Origin: Ovis canadensis
Taxonomy: Eukaryota > Chordata > Mammalia > Artiodactyla > Bovidae
Direction: 5' to 3'
DNA length: 64,000 nt
Assembly (NCBI RefSeq): GCF_042477335.2
Contig: NC_091251.1
Coordinates: 27,358,501-27,422,500, forward strand
Under the pieces are notes generated by a model. That model was not told where the DNA came from. It was given only the letters and a program-made list of their open reading frames with translations, and ran no database searches. A program made the position numbers and the translations under genes. Shown piece after piece: positions 42,040 through 55,300 of the stretch (position 1 is its first letter; every line of letters starts with the position of its first letter).

Positions 42040-45000
42040 TGTGGCTATTGAGCATTTGAGATGTGGCTATAAGAAAAAGATACACTAGATTTTGAAGACA
42101 TAGCATGAAAATAAAGGAATATATCTCAATTGTTTTGTATTGATTATATGTTTGAATGATACTACTTTGGATATATACTGTGTTAAGCAAAATATACAAT
42201 GAATTTTACCTTTTTCTCTTTACTTTTTAAAAAGTGATTGGTGGAAAATTTTAAATTCCATGTGTGGCTAACCATTGTCGCTTACATTGTATTTCTTTTG
42301 GGCATTGATTTCTAGAAATAATATTACCAATAACTAACATGAAGAGCAGGAGGAAAGGCTGTAGTCTGTAGTACCCAGTATAAGACTTCTTTAGGAGAGG
42401 GCGTGGGTGTTCTTCTTAGACTTACTTTTGTTGAATTCCTGGTACTTTCTCTTCTGCTGCTGTTTGTGCTTGCAGTTTCTTTCTGTTCAGCCTTTTCACA
42501 CCACCTCTGTACCCCTGCCCCATAGCTAACCTCAGGGAGTTTTGCCTTTCTTGTGGAGGAGACAAATGTCTAGAACAACTGTAATATAAAGCTATAAAAG
42601 AATAACTATGTAAATAGTTAACAGTATATTCATGAGAGGAAGACTAGTCACTTCTGGCCAAGCTTATTTTAAACTGGTCCTCAAAAGAGGAGACTTCTCA
42701 AAAGTTTTTGATTACAGAGAGATTGTTTCAAGCAGAGGGAACAGCGTGAAAAAAGGTAATGAGAGACATTGAGGTATGTTTATGGAACACCCAGTAGATC
42801 CGTGTCTGGATTTCTGTATAACAGAGTGATGCAAATTGTGGGAAGCTGGAGCCAAATTATTATCAGAACTTTGCATGTTGAAATTATGAGTCTGAAACTG
42901 TACTAAATTCTGTAAAGGAAAAGAACAAAATTCTATAAGCGCATGTAGCAGGGAGACCTGACCTAGTTTGGGTGCTCAGGGAAGCCTTCCCTATGTGTAT
43001 TTCTGAGCCATCTGAGCTACATCCTTCACTTCAAGTCTTGTCAAATATTTTAAATGTTGTGCCTTCCTTTCCTTCCCTGCTATCACCCTCATTATTTCAG
43101 ACTCTCATAGTTTCATGCTGATATTAACAACCCCTAAATTGGCCTCATATCTTAATTTCCCTTTTCAGTTTTAGTCAGATGACCTTTTTGATTATATGTC
43201 AGTCTCTTTCTTAACCCTACATTTCTGCAACTGGAGAAGTTTCTGTAACTCCCCCATTTTTGTAGGATTAAAAACAAAATCTTTACCTGTCCAAATTAAG
43301 TAAGTTACTGTTTAAATAGCAATAACATGCTGTGTAGGCGCTGAGCAGAATTATATAATGTCCTTATTTGTGAGAGAAAATACATATAATTTCTAATAGG
43401 CTTACACTGCCAATATGGTTTATAATAATCGAGATGCCGGAACATTGTTACTCATATTCATTGACAGTGAACAAAACACAGCTTGTATAGACTGAGCTTA
43501 TGGTTTGCTAGAAAGTAGACTAGTAATTAGGGCTTCTCTACATTTTGGCATGAGAACTGTGTTGGGTTAAATTGTAAAGCACATAAGAAGGTAAATTTAC
43601 TAATATTGAGGATAGCCTGTGGAAAGTATCCCAAAGTTGATGACTTCCAAGGTGTGATCTGAATGAGTTGAAATTAACTAGAAGAAGATTGGGATGGGAG
43701 AGGGGAGAAGTTATTGAAGAACAGCATGTGTATGAAAGTCCTGGAGGATGGAAAGCTGGTTAACAGGGCTCTTAGCGGCAGTGTGCAAGACTGGATCATG
43801 AAGGATCTCTTAGGCTATGCTGAGAAATTTGCCCTTTATCCTTAGTCTAGTGGCTAATCATGAAAGATTTAAGCTCAAGAGTGACATGATCATCTTTCTA
43901 TTTTAGAAAGACCTCTAGTGTGAAGAATGACTTGAAAAGATAATATTGGAGACGAGGAGAACAGTTGAATTTCTTACATCTAGGAAAAGGATCATGGTAG
44001 TCCGAATTAAAGTGGTAATAGACATTTAAAGTGGTAGGATTGATGTGACTTGGAAAATAGATGTGAGTGAGGGAGAAGGTGGCATAGAAGTTTTCTGGCT
44101 TGGATAACTGGTTAAGTGGTTTGAGAGAAGTTTGATTTGTTAGGTTTAGACGTGTTGAGCTGACTACTTCTGGGACATAGAAGTGTTTAACACTGTAATT
44201 CAGAAGACAAAGGCTAGGCTAGAAATGAAGATTTGGGGATTGTTAACCTCAAAATGTTATGAGATGATTGAGGTCATCTAGAAAGATTGGAGTGAGTGAA
44301 AATAGAGTCAAGAATTCTGAGGACCTCTTAAAATTGAGAACTGAAATAATTTTAAAAAATACCTTTTAAAACATAAAACTTCTTGTGTGGACGTGCTGTA
44401 ATGTCTTCAAGAGTTTTCCTTTCCTTACAATTATATATAATAGACACTTTTTAAAAATTATGCAATTACAGATACCTTTCACTGTCTACATCTGGTTTGT
44501 GAGTTCATTTAGTGAGAATTCAGTAGTCCAGAGTATTTTGAAAATATATATGATTGCTAGTGGAGAATTTTTTCAGAAGTTTGAGAAAAAGAGATCAAGA
44601 TTAATCATCATCTATATAACATTTTAACTGCATGTAGTAACATGGCCCTGTTAATTTGGCATTTGGTAAAGGTAGTTCACATACTTTAAAGTATGTGTTT
44701 AGTTTTAGAGTATTAATTCTAGGGTGACCATATAATTTATCATCCAGAATGGGACACTTTTAAGAGTGGAAGGGGCTGCTTTTAATAATGTTGCTATAAC
44801 AACAGGTGTACAGTGGAAAATTTGAAGATCTTGTTGGTTTTTCTAAAATTCTTTTTTTGTGAAGTGCTAGGAAATGAGATGACAGTGATTGAACAATAAT
44901 AATGAAGAGTTTAGTGGCCAAGTAACTTTGCAAAATGTTGGATACAAAGTTAACATACTTCTTTCTGCAGGACTTCTTAGGACCTTTATATGTGTAAATA

Positions 45001-45270
45001 TTATTTGAGAAGGTAGGGCTTGGTGAGGAATTATAGAATCTTGAATTTCCTTAATTGGTTTTGCCACAATACCATATTACTTTGAATATATATTAACCCT
45101 ATGAACCTGGTTTGGAAAATGGTAACTTGGAGTACCCTGTCATTTAAATTGGATCTTTTTAATGTGAAACCCAATCAGATTGTTTCTAGTTTTAAGTTTT
45201 ATTTAGGATTTTTGATTTTTCATGTCTGGGCAGCTAGCTTTATTACAGTGAGTAAAATTTGAAGTTTAAA
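42040..45270. other. Intron 1, old degraded repeats, no gene
   Basis: 42040-42285 resembles an old DNA transposon (GTGGCTATTGAGCATTTGAG ... CATGTGTGGCTAACC). About 42650-42800 and 43680-44330 resemble the unnamed ancient repeat of 22.9-24.3 kb (AGCAGAGGGAACAGCG; GAGTGACATGATCATC; GAAATGAAGATTTGGGG). 44340-45270 is AT-rich and unrecognised. Confidence 0.4.
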
Positions 45271-45464
45271 AGAAATAACCTCATAAAATTGTCATTATAT
45301 GTAGATGACATACTATATACAGAAAACCCAAAAGACTCTAGTGTACATAGAAACACTAGAACTGATAAATGAATTCAGCAAGGTAACAGGATACAAGATG
45401 CACATACAGAAATCAGTTACATTTCTTTAACAATGAAATATCAGAAAGAGACTGTAAAAAAAAA

Positions 45465-46437
45465 AACTTTTATTAAAAATTTTTAATTTTATTTCAGAGT
45501 ATAGTTCATTAACAATGTTATATTAATTTCAGATGTACAGCAAAGTGTTTCACATACACATGTATACACATGTGTGTGTTCTTTTTAAAATTCTTTCCCT
45601 GTAAGTTCCTACAGAGTATTGAGCAGAGTTCCCTGTGCTATACAGTAGGTCCTTGTTGGTTATCTGTTTTAAATATAGCATTGTGTACTTATCAGTCCCG
45701 AACTGCCAATCTGTTCCTCTCCAGGTAACTGTAAGTTTGTTCTCTAAGTCTGTGAGTCTGTTTCTGTTTTGTAAATAAATTCATTTGTAACTTTAAGAAA
45801 AAAGGATTCTGTATTTAAGTAATATCATATGATATGTCCTTCTCTGTTTGACTTACTTAGTATTATAATCTGTAGGTCAATCCATGTTGCTGCATATGGC
45901 ATTTTATTCTTTTTAACGACTAGGTGATATTCCATTGTATAAATGTACATCTTCTTTATCCATTCATCTGTCAGTGGATATCTAGTTTGCTTCCATGTCT
46001 TGGGTATTGCAAACAGCATTGCAGTGAACTTTGGCGTTCGTGTATCCCTTTGAACCATGTTTTTCTCTGGATATATGCCCAGGAGTGTGATTGTTGGATC
46101 ATATGGTAATTCTGTTTTTAGTTTCTGAGGAACCTCCATACTGTTTTCCATGATGGCTGCACCAACTTACATTCCCACCAACGGTGTAGGAGAATTTCCT
46201 TTTCTCCACGGCCTCTCTAAGTATTTGTTATTTGTAAATTTTTTGATGATGTCCATTCAGCCATTCTGACTGGTGTGACCCATTCTCACTGGTACCAAAG
46301 TACCTCATGGTAGCTTTGATTTTCATTTCTCTAATAGTGATGTTGAATGTCTTTACATTTGCCTCATGGTCATCGGTATGTCTTCTTTGGAGAAGTGTCT
46401 ATTTAGATCTTCCCATGTTTTGATTGGGTTGTTTTTT
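45465..46437 (-). mobile_element. L1 3' portion inserted antisense in another L1
   Basis: A T-rich start, then L1 3' UTR and ORF2 tail in reverse. The minus-strand frame at 45825-46151 includes LPYDPTITLLGIYPEK and EYHLVVKKNKMPYAATWIDL. It ends at a T run at about 46427. The host L1 reads across when this block is removed. Confidence 0.88.
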
Positions 46438-47427
46438 TTTTTAAAAAAAAAGTTTTAAAATCACACACACACACCAGTAATAAACCTGACCAAGGAGGTG
46501 AAAGACTTTTATGATGAGAACTATAGAACATTAATAAAGGAAATTGAAGATGATTCAGAGAAATGGAACGATATCCCATGCTTTTGGACTAGAAGAATTA
46601 ATATTGTTAAAATGGCTATACTGCCCAAAGCAACATGTAGATTTAGCACAATCTCCTTCAAATTACTCATGACATTTTTCACAGAACTAGAACAAGTAAT
46701 CCTAAATAGGGAACTGTAAAAGAACCAGAATTGTGGAAGCAATCCTGAGGAAAAAGAATAAACAGGAGGCATAACCCTTCCAGACTTCAGACAATGCTAT
46801 AGTAATCAAAATAGTGTGCTGCTGGTACAAAAACAGACATATGGATCAGTGGAACAAGATAGCCCAGAAATAAACCCACACACTTACGTTCAATTAATCT
46901 TCAACAAAGGAGGCAAGAATATAAGATGGGGGGGGGAAAGGCAGTCTCTTCAGCAAGTGGTACTGGGAAAATTGGACAGCTGCATTTAAATTAGTGAAGT
47001 TAGAACACATCGTCACACCACACAGAAAAATAAACTCAAAATGGCTTAAAGACTTGAATATAAGATAAAACACTATAAAACTCCCAGAAGAGATGATAGG
47101 CAAAGCATTCTTTGACATAAATCATACCAATATTTTCTTTGGTCAGTCTCAAGGCAATAGAAACGAAAACAAAAATATACAAATGGGACCTAATCAAACT
47201 TAAAGCCCTTGCACAGCAAATGAAGCCACAAACAAAACAAAAAGACAGCCTGTTGGAATGGGAGAAAATATTTGCGAGTGATATGACCAACAAGGGCTTA
47301 ATTTCCGAAATATACAGACAACTTTTAACAACTCAGCTGAAAAATGGGCATAAGACCTAAACAGACATTTCTCCAAAGAAGACATACAGGTGGCCAAGAG
47401 GCCGTTGAAAAGATGCTTGTCATTGCT

Positions 47428-47636
47428 AACTGTTGTTTAGTTAAGTTGTCTCCAACTCTTTTGTGACCCCAGTGGACTGTAGCTTGCCAGGCTGCTCTGT
47501 TCATGGTATTTCTTAGGCAAGAATACTGAAGTGAGTTGCCATTTTCTTCTCCAGGGTATCTTCCTGACCCAAGGATCAAACCTGTGTCTCCTGCTTGGCA
47601 GGCAGATTCTTTACCACTGAGCCACAAGGGTAGCCC
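47428..47636 (-). mobile_element. Bov-tA SINE, minus strand, in L1
   Basis: Reversed Bov-tA from GTTTAGTTAAGTTGTCTCC to CCACAAGGGTAGCCC. L1 ORF2 sequence continues on both sides. Confidence 0.93.
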
Positions 47637-48167
47637 TGCCAGTTATTAGAGAGATGCAAATCAAAACTACCATGAGGTGTACAACCTCACACTGGTCAGA
47701 ACAGCCATCATTAAAAGGTCTACATATAACAAATGATGGAGAGGATGTGGAGAAAAGGGAACCCTTCTACACTGTTGGTGGGAATGTAAGTTGGTGCAGT
47801 ATGAAGGTTCCTCAGAAAACTAAAAATAGAATTACCATATGATCCAACAATTCCACACCTGTGCATGTATCTGGACAAAACTAATTCAGAAAGATACATA
47901 CACCCCTATGTTCATAGCTGCACTCTTCACAATAGCCAAGACATGGAAGCACCCTAAATGTCCATCGACAGATGAATGGATAAAGAAGACGTGGTTCATA
48001 CAAACAGTGGAATACTACTCAGCCATAAAAAAGAATGAAGTAATGCCATTTGTAGCAAACTGACTGGATCTAGAGGTTATTATACTAAGTCAGTCAGAGA
48101 GAGACAAATACTGTGTGATTGTCACTTATATGTGGAATCTGAAAGGTGACACAAGTGAGCCTTTCTG

Positions 48168-49719
48168 TTAGGTTGGTGCAAAAGCAATTTCAGTTTCACA
48201 TTGTTGAACTTTGCCATTTGATATTGGAATACATTCTTAATTGTGGCTATGTTATACATCATTTTAATCTGCATTTCTTGCTTTATGTATTTTGTTAATG
48301 AATTATTACTTGCCGTTTATTTTATTTGTATTTTAGATTATGGAAATGATGTTAGACAAAAAGCAAATTCTAGCGATTTTCTTGTTTGAGTTCAAAATGG
48401 GTCATAAAGCAGCAGAGAAAACCTGCAAGATCAAGAATGCATTTGGCCCAGAAACTGCGAATGAACTTAACAGTGCAGTGGTGGCTCAAGAAGTTTTACA
48501 AAGGAGACTAGAGCCTTGAAAATGAGGAGCACGGTGACTGGCCATCAGACGTTGACAACAACCAACTGAGAGGATCCTCAAAGCTAATCTTCTTAAAACT
48601 AATGGGAGAAGTTGCCCAAGAACTCAGCATTGACTATTGTATGGTCACTTGGCATTTGAAGCAAATTGGAAAGGTGGAAAGGCTCAGTAAGTGGGTGCCT
48701 CATTCAGTTCAGTTCAGTTCAGTCGCTCAGTCGTGTCCGACTCTTTGCGACCCCATGAATCGCAGCACGCCAGGCCTCCCTGTCCATCACCAACTCCCGG
48801 AGTTCACCCAGACTCACGTCCATTGAGTCAGTGATGCCATCCAGCCAGCTCATCCTCTGTCGTCCCCTTCTCCTCCTGCCCCCAATCCCTCCCAGCATCA
48901 GGGTCTTTTCCAAAGAGTCAACTCTTCACATGAGGTGGCCAAAGTACTGGAGTTTCAGCGTTAGCATCACCTCATTAGCTGACCACAAATCAAAAAAATG
49001 TCATTTTGAAGTGTCATTTTCTCTTATACTGTGCAACAACAGTGGACCATTTCTTGATTGGATTGTGACATGTGACAAAAAGTGAATTTTATACAACAAC
49101 CAGCAACAACCAACTCAGTGTTGGACTCAGAGGAAGCTCCAAAGCACTTCCCAAAGCCAAACTTGCCCCCCAAAAAGATTCATGGTCACTGTTCGGTGTT
49201 TCAGTGCTGGTCTGATCGACTGCAGCTTTCTGAATCCCAGTGCAACCATGACATATGAGAAGTATGCTCAGCAGGTTGATGAGATACACTGAAGACTGCA
49301 GTGCCTGCTGCCAGCATTGGCCAACACAAGGGGCCCAGTTCTTCTCTGTGACAGTGCCTGACTGCACTTTGCACAACCAGTGACTCAGAAGTTGAATGCA
49401 TTGGGCTACAAAGTTTTGCCTCATCTGCCGTGTTCACCCAACCTCTCACCAACTGCCTACCACTTCTTCAAGCATCCTGACAACTTTTTTGCAGGGAAAA
49501 TGCTTTCACAACCAGCAGGATGCAGAAAATACTTTACAAGTGTTCCTTGAATACCAAAGCACAGATTTTTATGCTACGGGAAACAAATTTATTTCTTATT
49601 GGCAAAAATGTATTGATTGTAATGGTTCCTATTTTTCATTAATAAAGATATGTTTGAGGTTAATTATAATGATTTAAAATTCAGGGTTCGAAACTGTAAT
49701 TACTTTTGCACCAACCTAA
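48168..49719 (+). pseudogene. Mariner (Tc1/mariner, Hsmar1-like) transposon with dead transposase
   Basis: Terminal inverted repeats TTAGGTTGGTGCAAAAG (48168) and CTTTTGCACCAACCTAA (ending 49719) bound the element. With the BovB insert (48705-48969) removed it is about 1.28 kb, the size of a complete mariner. The transposase starts at 48340 (MEMMLDKKQILAIFLFEFKM). The first two catalytic aspartates survive (TCDKK near 49066; LCDSA near 49346), but the third lies in SPNLSPT, an Asp-to-Asn change, and there are several stop codons and shifts. It inserted into an L1. Confidence 0.93.
48698..48976 (-). mobile_element. BovB 3' fragment inserted in the mariner
   Basis: Reversed BovB 3' end (48705-48969) starting with four TTCAG units. 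Flanking CCTCATT at 48698-48704 and 48970-48976 is a 7-bp target-site duplication. Its minus frame (48719-48913) reads [20 protein letters not shown], the BovB C-terminus. Confidence 0.94.
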
Positions 49720-49811
49720 TAGAAAACAAACTCACAGACATAGAGAACAGACTTGTGGGGGAAATGGGGAAAGGAAGGGCTGGAATCAACACATTGTAAT
49801 ATTCACAATTG

Positions 49812-49905
49812 TTATATATGTATTTTATATATATATATGATTTATATATATATATGATTTATATATATATAATATATATGACATATATATATTATATATA
49901 TAAAA
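49812..49905. repeat. (TA)n-rich microsatellite
   Basis: Several TATATA runs separated by GATT and GACA interruptions lie at the end of the L1. It is largely self-complementary and probably length-variable. Confidence 0.95.
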
Positions 49906-51065
49906 CTTCAGTTACATTTCCCTGAAAAACATTGCTGTTTTAGGGGAACTTTGAGGGTTGAATACTAATTTATTGAACAGATTTTTAAAAGGCCTTTTCA
50001 GTGTTTCTTCCAAGCTAGGCAATATGCCTAGCTAATTTCTTTCTTTCTTTTTTTAAATCATTTTAGACTTAGGATGCAGCTATAGGTATTGTTTCTTCTC
50101 TGTCAAAGAATCTCTGTTTTTGATCTTTCAATGGAAAATTACGCCCTTGTAGATTTAGGAAGGAAAGAATTGAACTTGCACTTTAAAGAATATTATTGCT
50201 TTGACTATATGGAGAAATGTTCTGGAATTTGATTAGTTGTGTGTTTAAGGAATGGTATTGAGTTTTTATTTTTGTTTGATTATGATAAGCTCATAATATA
50301 TGTATATATTTTACTTTCTAATAACAAGAGGTAAATTATTCTTTTAGCATAATTATAGTACATTTCTTTCTTTTGCTGGCTAGTTTTTTTGACCATTGGA
50401 CATATGAATTAAATTTTTTTCCTAATTTTATGCTTAAAACAATTACTTCTTCCTTGACAGTAAAATTGGCATTGGTTTGCTCCCCTCCCCCCACTTTTTT
50501 TTATTTGTTTAATGTTCTGGATATGTAAATACGGATGCTGTTAGGTTTTTTTACATCAGAGGCTTGTGAGTAGCTGATCGTCCCTCCTCCCTAAATTTCA
50601 GGAAGAGTGTATAGTGTGTTTTCATGGTCTCACCTTGAAATGCATTTTTATATACATTAATGGAATTTCTCCAAAGAAAATGTGAGCATTTTCTTAACCT
50701 TGCTTTCACTATTATAGAAGCTTTGCGTGTAAATATTTATCATACTGATCTGTTCTGAAGATAATGATCTGTGTAAGTTTTGTAATACTTTAGCAATTTT
50801 GCTTTATTAGCAGTATTACCCTGCAGTAAAGGATGTTTCTGTTGTTTCTCTTAGCTGTAACTCATAGAATAATCTGGTGAAAGTATTCTATTTATGTAGA
50901 AAAGAAAGGTGTATTATCATTAATAGGTTTCTGATAGGATTTAAAAGAATACTTGGACAAGCTGTCACTGTAGGACTTGGCTTTTCCATGCAACCTATTT
51001 TTTTCTCCAGTGTTTCTTAGTAGTTTATGAGCAGTCATTCCCAGGATTTTTAAGGACATTTATAT
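49906..51065. other. Intron 1, unrecognised AT-rich sequence
   Basis: No repeat or gene that I recognise. A short C-run and T-run occur near 50480-50505. Confidence 0.4.
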
Positions 51066-51535
51066 AATGCACTTCAGTGTTCATACCAGCACTGTTTACA
51101 GTAGTCAAGACATGGAAGCAGCCTAAATGTCTGTCAACAAATGAATGGATAAAGATGTGGTATATATACACAATGAAATACTACTCAACCATAAAAATGA
51201 AATAATGCCCATTTGCAACAACATGGATGGACCTAGATATTATCATACTCTGTGCACTAAGGCAGGCAGGGAAAGACAGATACTATTTGATATTACTTAT
51301 ATGTGGAATCTAAAATATGACACAAATAAATTTACAAAACAGAATCACACTCACAGATATAACTTACGATTACCAATGGGGGAAGGGAGTGAGGGGGATA
51401 AACTAGGAGTTGTAGATTAGCAGATATAAACTACTGTTTATAAAAGAGACAACAAGATCCTGCTGTGCAGCATAGGGGACTATAATTGATATCCTATAAT
51501 AAACCATAATGAAATAGAAATTTTAAAAATGAAAT
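51066..51535 (+). mobile_element. L1 3' portion, plus strand
   Basis: The ORF2 tail (CAAGACATGGAAGCAGCC; ATACACAATGAAATACTACTC) and 3' UTR (GACAACAAGATCCTGCTGTG), ending TAAACCATAATGAAATAG and an A-rich tail. Strongly 5'-truncated. Confidence 0.9.
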
Positions 51536-51549
51536 TAAAAGCAACATTT

Positions 51550-51672
51550 ATGAGAATTCTCTGGTGATCCAGTGGATAGGTTCGGGGCTTTCATTGCTAG
51601 GGCCTGAGTCCAGTCCCTGTGTGGGGGACTAATTAAGATCCCACAAGATGTGTGGCATCCCTCTCCCCAAAA
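51550..51672 (+). mobile_element. tRNA-derived SINE (CHR/ART2 group)
   Basis: GAATTCTCTGGTGATCCAGTGG head and TTAAGATCCCACAAGATG body resemble the shorter tRNA-type SINE at 9640. It directly follows the L1 end. Confidence 0.8.
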
Positions 51673-52321
51673 GATGGATGTCTTTTTTTCTAAGCTTGTT
51701 TTTCTCTTGAGAGCTATAAGACTGGTATTTAATAACCTGAATTATTTTCTTGTGCACCATGGACAATGTTTATTGAATAATTACCTTAAAATTGGAGAAT
51801 CCTGGGGAAAATAATCATCTGTCTCCTAAGTAGTTGAACAATCTTATTTGTACTCTTTAACTTTTGTTATCTGAAGGGGAATTTCTTACCATGTGCCATT
51901 GGCCTCTATAGCTTTGACCCTGTTATATCTCAAGTTTTAAGGGTGATCTGTATGACTATTTAAGAAAGCAAAACTCTCAGATTTTGTCAGTGACACAAAA
52001 CTGGGAAGAATATGTTAGATGACAGAATCAAGAGGAATTAATTCATCATCACCGTCATCTCCAGTGTATTTACTGGATATCATCCACCGTACTTAGCATA
52101 GGTCATGTGGAGTAAAGTGACCTTGAAAATTTCAAAGTCTAGGGAGGACGTAGACTAGAAAATCAGGTAACCCTGTGTGATAAGCACTACAGTTGAGACT
52201 GCAGGGAGCAATTCTTAAACAGCATTTTGAAAGGCTGGAATGATGAACATGAAAAAAATGAAGTTTAACAGTACTATATATAAAGTTCTATTTTTAAGTT
52301 AAAAAGAATTAGATGAGGGGG
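51673..52321. other. Intron 1, unrecognised sequence
   Basis: Unique-looking intronic DNA between a SINE and a BovB. No gene or repeat is recognised. Confidence 0.4.
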
Positions 52322-55300
52322 TTTAACTTAGTAGCTTTGCTACTAGGAGCAGCCGTGAAGAGATACCCAAGCCCAAGGTAAGAGAAACCCAAGTAAGATG
52401 GTAGGTGTTGCAAGAGGGCATCAGAGGGCAGACACACTGAAACCATACTCACAGAAAACTAGTCAATCTAATCACACTAGGACCACAGCCTTATCTAACT
52501 CAGTGAAACCAAGCCATGCCCACGGGGCAACCCAAGACAGGCAGGTCATGGTGGAGAGGTCTGACAGAATGTGGTCCACTGGAGAAGGGAATGGCAAACC
52601 AATTCAGTATTCTTGCCTTGAGAACCCCATGAACAGTATGAAAAGGCAAAATGATAGGATACTGAAAGAGGAACTCCCCAGGTCAGTAGGTGTCCAATAT
52701 GCTACTGGAGATCAGTGGAGAAATAACTCCAGAAAGAATGAAGGGATGGAGCCAAAGCAAAAACAGTACCCAGCTGTGGATGTGACTGGTGATAGAAACA
52801 AAGTCCGATACTGTAAAGAGCAATATTGCATAGGAACCTGGAATGTCAGGTCCATGAATCAAGACAAGTTGGAAGTGGTCAAACAAGAGATGGCAAGAGT
52901 GAACGTCGACATTCTAGGAATCAGCGAACTAAAATGGACTGGAATGGGTGAATTTAACTCAGATGACCATTATAATACCTCAGAAGAAATGGAGTAGCCA
53001 TCATGGTCAGCAAAAGAGTCCAAAATGCAGTACTGGGATGCAATCTCAAAAATGACAGAATGATCTCTGTTTGTTTCCAAGGCAAACCATTCAATATCAC
53101 AGTAATCCAAGTCTATGCCCCAACCAGTAATGCTGAAGAAGCTGAAGCTGAATGATTCTATGAAGACCTACAAGACCTTGTAGAACTAACACCCAAAAAA
53201 GATGTCCTTTTCATTAGAGGGGACTGGAATGCAAAAGTAGGAAGTCAAGAAACACCTGGAATAACAGGCAAATTTGGCCTTGGAATGCAGAATGAAGCAG
53301 GGCAAAAACTAATAGAGTTTTGCCAAGAAAATGCACTGGTCATAGCAAACACCCTCTTCCAACAACACAAGAGAAGATTCTACACGTGGACATCACCAGA
53401 TGGTCAACACCGAAATCAGATTGATGGTATTCTTTGCAGCCAAAGATGGAGAAGCTCTATACAGTCAGCAAAAACAAGACCAGGAGCTGACTGTGGCTCA
53501 GATCATGAACTCCTTATTGCCAAATTCAGACTTAAATTGAAGAAGTAGGGAAAACTACTAGACCATTTAGGTATGACCTAAATCAAATCCCTTATGATTG
53601 TACAGTGGAAGTGAGAAATAGATTTAAGGGCCTAGATCTGATAGAGTGTCTGATGAACTATGGAATGAGGTTCGTGCCATTGTACAGGAGACAGGGATCA
53701 AGACCATCCCCATGGAAAAGAAATGCAAAAAAGCAAAATGGCTGTCTGGGGAGGCCTTACAAATAGCTGTGAAAAGAAGAGAAGCGAAAAGCCAAGGAGA
53801 AAAGGAAAGATACAAGCATCTGAATGCAGAGTTCCAAAGAATAGCAAGAAGAGATAAGAAAGCCTTTTTCAGCGATCAATGCAAAGAAATAGAGGAAAAC
53901 AACAGAATGGGAAAGACTAGAGATCTCTTCAAGAAAATTAGAGATACCAAGGGAACATGTCATGCAAAGATGGGCTCGAAAAAGGACAGAAATGGTATGG
54001 ACCTAACAGAAGCAGAAGATATTAAGAAGAGATGGCAAGAATACACAGAAGAACTGTACAAAAAAGATCTTCACAGCCCGTATATTCACGGTGGTGTGAT
54101 CACTCATCTACAGCCAGACATCCTAGAATGTGAAGTCAAGTGGGCATCACTACGAACAAAGCTAGTGGAGGTGATGGAATTCCAGTGGAGCTATTTCAAA
54201 TCCTGAAAGATGATGCTGTAAAAGTGCTGCACTCAATATGCCAGCAAATTTGGAAAACTCAGCAGTGGCTGCAGGACTGGAAAAGGTCAGTGTTCATTCC
54301 AATTCCAAAGAAAGGCATGCGAAATAATGCTCAAACTACCGCACAATCGCACTCATCTCACACGCTAGTAAAGTAATGCTCAAAATTCTCCAAACCAGGC
54401 TTCAACAATATGTGAACCGTGAACTTCTAGATGTTCAAGCTGGTTTTAGAAAAGGCAGAGGAACCAGAGATCAAATTGCCAACATCCACTGGATCATGGA
54501 AAAAGCAAGAGAGTTCCAGAAAAACATTTATTTCAGCTTTATTGACTATGCCAAAGCCTTTGACTGTGTGGATTACAATCAACTGTGGAAGATTCTTCAA
54601 GAGATGGGAATACCAGACCACCTGACCTGCTTCTTGAGAAATCTGTATGCAGGTCATGAAGCAACAGTTAGAACTGGACATGGAACAACAGACTGGTTCC
54701 AAATAGGAAAAGGAGTGCATCAAGACTTTATATTGTCACCCTGCTTATTTAACTTATATGCAGAGTACATCATGAGAAACGCTGGACTGGAAGAAGCACC
54801 TGCTGGAATCAAGATTGCCGGGAGAAATATCAATAACCTCAGATATGCAGATGACACCACCCTTATGGCAGAAAGTGAAGAGGAACTAAAAAGCCTCTTA
54901 ATGAAAGTGAAAGAGGAGAGAGAAAAGTTGGCTTAAAGCTCAACATTCAGAAAACGAAGATCATGGCATCTGGTCCCATCACTTCATGGGAAATAGATGG
55001 GGAAACAGTGGAAACAGTGTCAGACTTTATTTTTGGGGGCTCCAAAATCACTGCAGATGGTGACTGCAGCCATGAAATTAAAAGATGCTTACTCCTTGGA
55101 AGAAAAGTTATGACCAACCTAGACAGCATATTCAAAAGCAGAGACATTACTTTGCCGACTAAGGTCTGTCTAGTCAAGGCTATGGTTTTTCCAGTGGTCA
55201 TATATGGATGTGAGAGTTGGACTGTGAAGAAGGCTGAGCGCTGAAGAACTGATGCTTTTGAACTGTGGTGTTGGAGAAGACTCTTGAGAGTGCCTTGGAC

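Larger units (their letters stand above)
45275..49810 (+). mobile_element. L1 LINE, plus strand, heavily interrupted
   Basis: Pieces of one sense L1 ORF2 appear at 45275-45460 (RT region: TTATATGTAGATGACATAC, then AACTGATAAATGAATTCAGC), 46460-47427, 47637-48167 and 49720-49810. The frame at 46498-46719 contains [20 protein letters not shown] and [16 protein letters not shown], both L1 ORF2. Between them sit an antisense L1 (45465-46437), a Bov-tA and a mariner. Stops and shifts make it inactive. Confidence 0.85.

Noticed and set aside
48340..49640. Domesticated mariner transposase gene (as in the SETMAR fusion of primates)
   Set aside because: There is no SET-domain exon, the frame has several stops, the third catalytic residue is changed, and a BovB fragment interrupts it.
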